Assembly: GCF_018383905.1 (NCBI RefSeq)
Contig: NZ_JAGYWA010000007.1
Span: 132,059 to 196,058 of the forward strand
DNA length: 64,000 bases
Direction: 5' to 3'
Origin: Flavobacterium branchiicola
GTDB taxonomy: Bacteria; Bacteroidota; Bacteroidia; Flavobacteriales; Flavobacteriaceae
Position numbers and translations under genes: made by a program. Positions 59,244 through 64,000 of this stretch are shown here, piece by piece (within the stretch, counting starts at the first letter, position 1; every line of letters begins with the position of its first letter). Below the pieces are notes generated by a model, which worked only from the letters and a program-made list of their open reading frames with translations, was not told the origin of the DNA and made no database searches.

Positions 59244-59251
59244 TAGGTTTG
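59244..59251 (+). promoter_or_regulatory. Promoter -7 element of csaA
   Basis: TAGGTTTG, exact TAnnTTTG match, 24 bases before the csaA ATG. No convincing -33 box. Confidence 0.45.
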
Positions 59252-59275
59252 TAAATAAACAATATAAAAAGTAAA

Positions 59276-59611
59276 ATGGATTTAACCTGGAATGAATTTG
59301 AAAGAACAGATATGCGCGTGGGAACAATCATTGAAGTTAATGATTTTCCTGAGGCTAGAAAACCAGCATTTCAATTAACGATAGATTTTGGCTCAGAAAT
59401 CGGCATTCGCAAATCATCGGCACAAATTACCAAACGATATACAAAGGAAGATTTAGTAAACAGGCAAATTGTGGCTGTTGTCAATTTTCCAAGAAAACAA
59501 ATTGGAAAGTTTATGAGCGAATGTCTGGTTCTTGGTGCTGTAGGCAAGGAGGGAGACGTAATATTGCTGGCTCCCGATTTTAAAATTGAAAATGGATTGC
59601 GAATTGGGTAA
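59276..59611 (+). CDS. csaA: tRNA-binding chaperone-like protein CsaA
   Basis: A 111-residue protein that is entirely one tRNA-binding OB domain: FERTDMRVGTIIEVNDFPEARKPAFQLTIDFG at the start, IRKSSAQITKRYTKEDLVNRQIVAVVNFPRKQIGKFMSECLVLGA in the middle and VILLAPDFKIENGLRIG at the end. CsaA dimers bind tRNA and have been given chaperone-like and secretion-related roles. Length is normal. Single gene with a -7 element; a repeat element follows. Confidence 0.95.
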   Translation: MDLTWNEFERTDMRVGTIIEVNDFPEARKPAFQLTIDFGSEIGIRKSSAQITKRYTKEDLVNRQIVAVVNFPRKQIGKFMSECLVLGAVGKEGDVILLAPDFKIENGLRIG

Positions 59612-59618
59612 GTTTTTA

Positions 59619-59763
59619 ATTAAACACATAGAAACATAGTTAAAAATAAAATTTTAAAAAAGGCATTTCATTTGCTTAAACAAACATAGCTATGTGTGAA
59701 GAAACGGGTTTCTTTTTTTGTTGCCTTTTTAGCGTTTTAAAATCTATGCTTCTATGTGTTAAA
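59619..59763. repeat. Nested repeat element with TTAACACATAG ends, copy B
   Basis: Ends TTAAACACATAGAAACATAG (59620-59639) and CTATGCTTCTATGTGTTAAA (59744-59763) pair over 20 bases with two mismatches; inner AAAAAGGCA / TTGCCTTTTT arms and the central palindrome ACATAGCTATGT (59684-59695) follow. Inverted, it aligns with copy A at 52761-52899 throughout. Confidence 0.88.
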
Positions 59764-59770
59764 AATTTTA

Positions 59771-60319
59771 CTAAGAGTTAATTTTATCAATTAATTGGCC
59801 TAAAATTTTCTGTCCTTCTTCCCAATATTTCAAATCAGAATCGGAGTTGATATGACCTTGTTCTCCGATATTTATAAATTCACTTCCCCATTTTTCAGCA
59901 AAATATTGTTTTCTTTCGAATGAAGCATAAGGATCATTTTCGCTGGCCACTATAATTGACGGAAAAGGCAATTTGTAAATTGGCATTGGTGAAAAATTTC
60001 GAATAATATCCGGAGTGTGTTGCGGTGAATCTACATCGGCTGGCGCTACCAGTAAGGCACCAATTATATTTTTGTTTGAATGAGTTTCTGCCCAGTGTAA
60101 AACTAAAGAGACTGCAAGACTGTGAGCGACGAGAACAGTTGGTTTGTCAAGTTTAGAAACTTCTTCATTTAAACGTTTTAACCAGTCTTCTTTAACAGGT
60201 TCGTCCCAATTGTCCTGAACTAATCGAATTGAATTTTTAAATTTTTCGTGCCAAAAGGTTTGCCAGTGTTTTTCTCCGGAGTCTCCTAATCCTGGTAAAA
60301 TTAATAGTTGTGTGTCCAT
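59771..60319 (-). CDS. RBBP9/YdeN-type serine hydrolase
   Basis: A 182-residue small alpha/beta hydrolase. LLILPGLGDSGEKHWQTFWHEKF at the N-terminus is the family signature, the nucleophile is in TVLVAHSLAVSLVLHWAE (Ser in A-H-S-L-A), the acid in VASENDPYASFER, and the histidine in NIGEQGHINSDSDLKYW. Family length and motif order are normal. Substrate unknown; cytoplasmic. Confidence 0.92.
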   Translation of the reverse strand: MDTQLLILPGLGDSGEKHWQTFWHEKFKNSIRLVQDNWDEPVKEDWLKRLNEEVSKLDKPTVLVAHSLAVSLVLHWAETHSNKNIIGALLVAPADVDSPQHTPDIIRNFSPMPIYKLPFPSIIVASENDPYASFERKQYFAEKWGSEFINIGEQGHINSDSDLKYWEEGQKILGQLIDKINS

Positions 60320-60381
60320 TGCCGTGGATTTTATTTAAAAGGTTGTTGTAAACTTCTATTAAAATAATAGAATTTAAATAT

Positions 60382-60417
60382 ATAAAAAAAGTCCAAAATG
60401 TAAAACAAATTGGACTT
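60382..60417 (-). terminator. Terminator of the PUR-domain gene
   Basis: Arms AAGTCCAA (60389-60396) and TTGGACTT (60410-60417) with a run of A before them on the plus strand. It lies between the convergent-side PUR stop and the hydrolase start; both genes are on the minus strand. Confidence 0.65.
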
Positions 60418-60442
60418 GTACTTTTTAAAAAGTTATTTAGGA

Positions 60443-60826
60443 CTAAATATCGTCAAAATCAATATCGGTAAAGCTAGATCTTTGCCCTTCAGGTTTCTCA
60501 GAACCGTATTCTTTTTTAAAATCTTTTTGATGTCTTTCAGAGATTACTTCTTCGCCTTTGTGGTTCAAAACGTAAGATGTCATTTCTTCTAGTATTTCGG
60601 CAAAAGCACTAAAATCTTCTTTGTACAAGTAAATTTTGTGTTTTTTAAAATGAAAAGAACCATCTTCTTCAGTAAATTTTTTACTTTCAGTAATCGTGAT
60701 ATAGTAATCGTCAGCTTTTGTAGCTCTCACATCAAAGAAATAAGTTCTTCTTCCTGCTCGTAATACTTTAGAAAAAATCTCTTCTTTTTCTAACATGTCA
60801 TTTTCTCTCATAATACGTTCTATCAT
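60443..60826 (-). CDS. PUR-family DNA/RNA-binding protein (DUF3276)
   Basis: A 127-residue protein with one PUR repeat: EIFSKVLRAGRRTYFFDVRATKADDYYITITESKKF and the second strand set FHFKKHKIYLYKEDFSAFAEILEEMTSYVLNHKGEEV. Single-repeat PUR proteins are found in Bacteroidota and spirochaetes and bind single-stranded nucleic acid as dimers. The C-terminal 30 residues are acidic and probably disordered. The start may be at the first Met or at the Met five codons later. It is upstream-adjacent to the ABC exporter but on the same strand after a 54-base gap. Confidence 0.9.
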   Translation of the reverse strand: MIERIMRENDMLEKEEIFSKVLRAGRRTYFFDVRATKADDYYITITESKKFTEEDGSFHFKKHKIYLYKEDFSAFAEILEEMTSYVLNHKGEEVISERHQKDFKKEYGSEKPEGQRSSFTDIDFDDI

Positions 60827-60880
60827 TTTTTGGAATTAATAGTACTCAAAAATCATAAAAAATTATCTATTACGCAACAA

Positions 60881-62659
60881 TTAAAGTAATTCTTTTTCCG
60901 AAAGTTGTTTTAAATATAACGATGCATAATAACCTTCCTGATTTATTAATTGATTATGAGACCCTTGTTGAATAATTTTTCCATCCTCTAAAATAATAAT
61001 TTTATCGGCATTTTTTGCCGACGAAACACGGTGGCTTACAATAATTGTAGTTTTATCTTTACAAATTTCGAATAAATTATTCAGGATTGTTTCTTCAGTT
61101 TCTGTATCTACCGCCGATAAACAATCATCAAATAACAAAATAGCCGGTTTTTTAATTATAGCCCTTGCAATAGAGACTCTTTGCTTTTGTCCGCCCGAAA
61201 GTGTAATACCTCTTTCGCCCAGAATCGTATCATATTGTTTGTTAAAAGCTACAATATTATCGTGTACAACAGCATTTTTGGCAGCTTCAATTACTTCTTC
61301 ATCAGTAGCATTCTGATTGCCAAATTTGATATTGTTTTTGATAGTATCCGAGAATAAAAAAGCATCCTGAGGTACAATTCCGATATTGTTTCTTAAATCA
61401 TTTAAATTTAAAGTACTTATTTCATTTCCGTCAATAGCGATTTTTCCATCGGTAACATCGTAAAGGCGTGTAATAAGATTTAAAATTGTTGATTTACCAG
61501 AGCCAGTTTTACCTAAAATGGCTAAAGTTTCTCCATTTTTAACGGAGAAAGTAACATTCTTTAAAGCTTCAATATTGGTGTCTTCGTAAGTGTAACTAAC
61601 ATTTTCGAAAGCGATTGAGCCCTGAATATCTGAAGGATTTGGATTATTGTTTTTGATTTCCGGTTCAATTTTCAAAAATTCATTTAAACGTTTTTGAGAT
61701 GCTTCGGCTTCCTGTACCATTGATGAAACCCATCCCAAAGATGCTACTGGCCAGGTTAGCATATTTACATAAAGAATAAATTCTGCAATTGTTCCGATAT
61801 TCTTAATCGTTCCGTTAATGTACATTATACCTCCAAAGTATATTACAACCAGATTACTAATCCCGATAAGAGCAATCATTAAAGGTCCAAAAAGAGATTG
61901 TACTTTTGCCAGATCTAAGCTTTTACGTTTGCTTTCGTCGGCAAGATTAATCATATTGTTTTGATGTTGATCTTCCAGAGAATTCGCTTTAATGACACGA
62001 ATCCCTGAAAAAATTTCCTGCGTAAAACTGGATACTTTAGATAAATATTGCTGAAAAGTGGTACTTCGTTTATTGATCTCAGAACTTAACTTAAAAATGC
62101 AGTAAGAAAGTAAGGGTAACGGAAGAAGTGTGTACAACGTTAGTAACGGCGAAACATTGTACATATATATAATGACAATTGCAAAACGAATAAATGTATT
62201 AATAGTATACATTACTGCCGGGCCAACATACATACGAACTTTAGAAACGTCTTCACTAATACGATTCATTAAATCTCCGGTACGGTTTTGTTTGTAGAAA
62301 TTTTGTGACAGCGTTTCATATTGTCTGAAAACTTCATTTTTTAAATCAAACTCAATATGTCGTGACATCACGATTAAAGTCTGACGCATTAAAAAGGTTA
62401 AAAACCCCGCTACAATCGCACTTCCAATGATTAACAGTACGTTATGAATTAAATCTTGTCTATAAAAAGCTCTAATAATGGAAGAATTTTGATCTGCCTC
62501 TGAAAGTTTTAGAAAGCGCTCAATTACATTAAAAGAGTGACTGACAAGCTTTGGAGTGAATAAAAAGAAAATTTGTGCGATTATGGTGATTAAAATTCCA
62601 AAGGAGAAACTATATTTATATTTGATGAAATATTTGTTCAAATAGCTTAATTCTTTCAT
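60881..62659 (-). CDS. ABC exporter half-transporter (permease-ATPase fusion)
   Basis: A 592-residue half-transporter that would work as a homodimer. Six membrane helices in residues 15-310, intracellular loops typical of the exporter class (LSQNFYKQNRTGDLMNRISEDV near 118), then the ATPase domain: Walker A ILGKTGSGKSTILNL near 382-396, Q-loop VPQDAFLFSDTI, signature ITLSGGQKQRVSIARAI, Walker B AILLFDDCLSAVDTET and the H-loop IIVSHRVSS. It is of the lipid A / multidrug exporter class; substrate unknown. Divergent from the leucine dehydrogenase gene. Confidence 0.95.
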   Translation of the reverse strand: MKELSYLNKYFIKYKYSFSFGILITIIAQIFFLFTPKLVSHSFNVIERFLKLSEADQNSSIIRAFYRQDLIHNVLLIIGSAIVAGFLTFLMRQTLIVMSRHIEFDLKNEVFRQYETLSQNFYKQNRTGDLMNRISEDVSKVRMYVGPAVMYTINTFIRFAIVIIYMYNVSPLLTLYTLLPLPLLSYCIFKLSSEINKRSTTFQQYLSKVSSFTQEIFSGIRVIKANSLEDQHQNNMINLADESKRKSLDLAKVQSLFGPLMIALIGISNLVVIYFGGIMYINGTIKNIGTIAEFILYVNMLTWPVASLGWVSSMVQEAEASQKRLNEFLKIEPEIKNNNPNPSDIQGSIAFENVSYTYEDTNIEALKNVTFSVKNGETLAILGKTGSGKSTILNLITRLYDVTDGKIAIDGNEISTLNLNDLRNNIGIVPQDAFLFSDTIKNNIKFGNQNATDEEVIEAAKNAVVHDNIVAFNKQYDTILGERGITLSGGQKQRVSIARAIIKKPAILLFDDCLSAVDTETEETILNNLFEICKDKTTIIVSHRVSSAKNADKIIILEDGKIIQQGSHNQLINQEGYYASLYLKQLSEKELL

Positions 62660-62862
62660 TTTTTTAAGAAATTCAATGTTGAAATGTTTTTGTTTTATAA
62701 ATTACGTTCAATTAAAAGTAATGAATTGTACGATTTAATCAGAACAAATCGATTATTATATTGTTATTTTAAAGATAAAAAATTAGCACATGTGTATTTT
62801 TTAATTATGTTTGAGATGTCTTTTTGACAAATTCATAATTTTAACTAATTAATACTAGCGCT

Positions 62863-63969
62863 ATGGATGCAACTTTCGCAACTGGAAAGGAACTTCAAAA
62901 AATGGATCCTGTTTTTGGTCAATTATCTTTTGACGATCACGAACAAATTGTTTTTTGCAATGACAAAGATACAGGTTTAAAAGCAATTATTGGTATTCAT
63001 AATTCGGTTATGGGACCAGCTTTAGGAGGAACTAGAATGTGGAATTACAATACTGAATGGGAAGCATTAAACGATGTTTTGCGTCTTTCAAGAGGTATGA
63101 CTTTTAAATCTGCTATTACCGGACTTAATATTGGTGGAGGTAAAGCAGTTATTATTGGTGATGCTAAAACACAGAAAACGCCTGAGTTAATGCGTAAGTT
63201 TGGTGAATTTGTTCACTCTTTAAGCGGAAGATATATTACTGCTGAAGATGTTGGAATGGAAACAAAAGACATGGACACTGTTAGAGACGTAACGCCTTAT
63301 GTTACGGGAATCTCTGAAGAAAGAGGTGGTTCTGGAAATCCTTCTCCGGTAACAGCTTACGGTGTTTATTTAGGAATGAAAGCGGCTGCAAAAAGCCAGT
63401 TTGGTTCTGACGTTTTAGACGGTAAAAAAGTTTTGGTTCAGGGAATTGGACACGTGGGTGAAGCTTTGGTTGAGTATTTAACTAAAGAAGGAGCACAGGT
63501 TACAATTACTGATATCAATGAAGAAAAATTATATCAGGTTGCTTCAAAATATAATGCAACTATCTATACTGGCGAAGATTTATATACTGCAGATGTTGAT
63601 ATTTATGCGCCTTGTGCAATGGGAGCAATCCTTAATGACAATACAGTAGACAAAATTAAAGCAAAAGTTATTGCCGGTGCTGCAAACAATCAGTTGGCAG
63701 ATGAGAATGTTCACGGTGCAAGATTACAAGAAAGAGGTATTTTATACGCTCCGGATTTCTTAATCAATGCTGGTGGAATTATCAATGTTTATGCTGAATT
63801 GGCACATTATGGTAAAGCTGAAATCATGACTAAAACCGAAAATATCTATAACACTACTTTAGAAATTATCGATTATGCTGTGAAAAACGGAATTACAACG
63901 CATAAAGCTGCTCTTACAATTGCTCAAAATCGTATTGATGCAAGAAAAATAGAAAACAGCAAAAAATAA
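62863..63969 (+). CDS. Leucine dehydrogenase
   Basis: NAD-dependent oxidative deamination of leucine and other branched-chain amino acids. The 368-residue protein has IIGIHNSVMGPALGGTRMWNY near residues 44-64, the catalytic lysine region LNIGGGKAVIIGD near 90-102, and the Rossmann motif VLVQGIGHVGEALVEYL near 190. LINAGGIINVYAEL follows near 300. The P-A-L-G-G-T-R-M pattern is that of the Glu/Leu/Phe/Val dehydrogenase family, branched-chain branch. Full length, stop at 63969, 31 bases before the window edge. Confidence 0.95.
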   Translation: MDATFATGKELQKMDPVFGQLSFDDHEQIVFCNDKDTGLKAIIGIHNSVMGPALGGTRMWNYNTEWEALNDVLRLSRGMTFKSAITGLNIGGGKAVIIGDAKTQKTPELMRKFGEFVHSLSGRYITAEDVGMETKDMDTVRDVTPYVTGISEERGGSGNPSPVTAYGVYLGMKAAAKSQFGSDVLDGKKVLVQGIGHVGEALVEYLTKEGAQVTITDINEEKLYQVASKYNATIYTGEDLYTADVDIYAPCAMGAILNDNTVDKIKAKVIAGAANNQLADENVHGARLQERGILYAPDFLINAGGIINVYAELAHYGKAEIMTKTENIYNTTLEIIDYAVKNGITTHKAALTIAQNRIDARKIENSKK

Positions 63970-64000
63970 TAAAATTAGAATTTATTGTTGAAGAAGTCTC

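Noticed and set aside
1..64000. tRNA or rRNA genes anywhere in the window
   Set aside because: No T-arm GGTTCGA-type segment with matching acceptor stem and no conserved rRNA stretches were recognised by eye; a covariance scan would be decisive.

Overview
The window is a stretch of chromosome from a Flavobacterium-like member of the Bacteroidota. Several independent signs agree. Promoters match the Bacteroidota -7 consensus TAnnTTTG. The base composition is AT-rich. Bacteroidota-typical families are present (TonB receptor with a DUF4249 lipoprotein, DUF5694, PUR/DUF3276, a cyclophilin-FKBP fusion, monomeric NADP isocitrate dehydrogenase, Bacteroidota-type lysA and gltB). I see no rRNA, tRNA, CRISPR array, integrase or transposase, so most of the window looks like ordinary core chromosome with small accessory patches.

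Layout. 0-9.7 kb: the end of an ABC-F ATPase gene (cut by the window edge), a secreted esterase, an ArsR regulator with two SRPBCC proteins, then many small lipoproteins, DinB-like proteins and membrane proteins, mostly on the minus strand. 9.7-13.4 kb: an accessory patch with a SymE-like gene divergent from a small XRE regulator, an anchored coiled-coil protein, and an unrecognised two-gene membrane operon. 13.4-22.9 kb: nitrogen and carbon metabolism (lysA, gltBD, sucC). 23.4-27.1 kb: tandem DUF5694 proteins and a LytS/LytR-type two-component pair. 27.2-39.8 kb: DUF1456, a PLP enzyme with a dipeptide epimerase, a second secreted esterase, a TerB-like protein, prolyl oligopeptidase, uvrB, rlmF, thiamine pyrophosphokinase and small regulators. 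39.8-45.4 kb: DUF4249 lipoprotein plus TonB receptor, then icd. 46.2-49.7 kb: rplS and trmD with a deiminase and an AraC regulator between them. 49.9-56.7 kb: plus-strand genes including a FMN reductase / Tat sugar isomerase / archaemetzincin run, an MFS carrier, the dual immunophilin and a lipoprotein cytochrome c. 56.7-64 kb: Rnk-like factor, thioredoxin-like protein, hydrolases, CsaA, PUR protein, an ABC exporter and leucine dehydrogenase.

The most striking structure is between the genes. Many intergenic gaps hold inverted repeats nested inside one another, often with a perfect palindrome at the centre, and several elements recur. One element of about 135 bp occurs at 52.8 and 59.7 kb. Another of about 85 bp occurs in direct orientation at 46.74 and 48.89 kb, exactly flanking the deiminase-AraC pair that separates trmD from rplS. 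Regulatory signals of interest are twin palindromes around the arsR promoter, a palindrome in the spacer of the lysA promoter, a structured leader before rplS, and a leader with two hairpins and 16 adenines before icd.

Functions come from motif recognition by eye, without database searches. Start sites were moved where a signal peptide, lipobox, propeptide or promoter position favoured an internal start.
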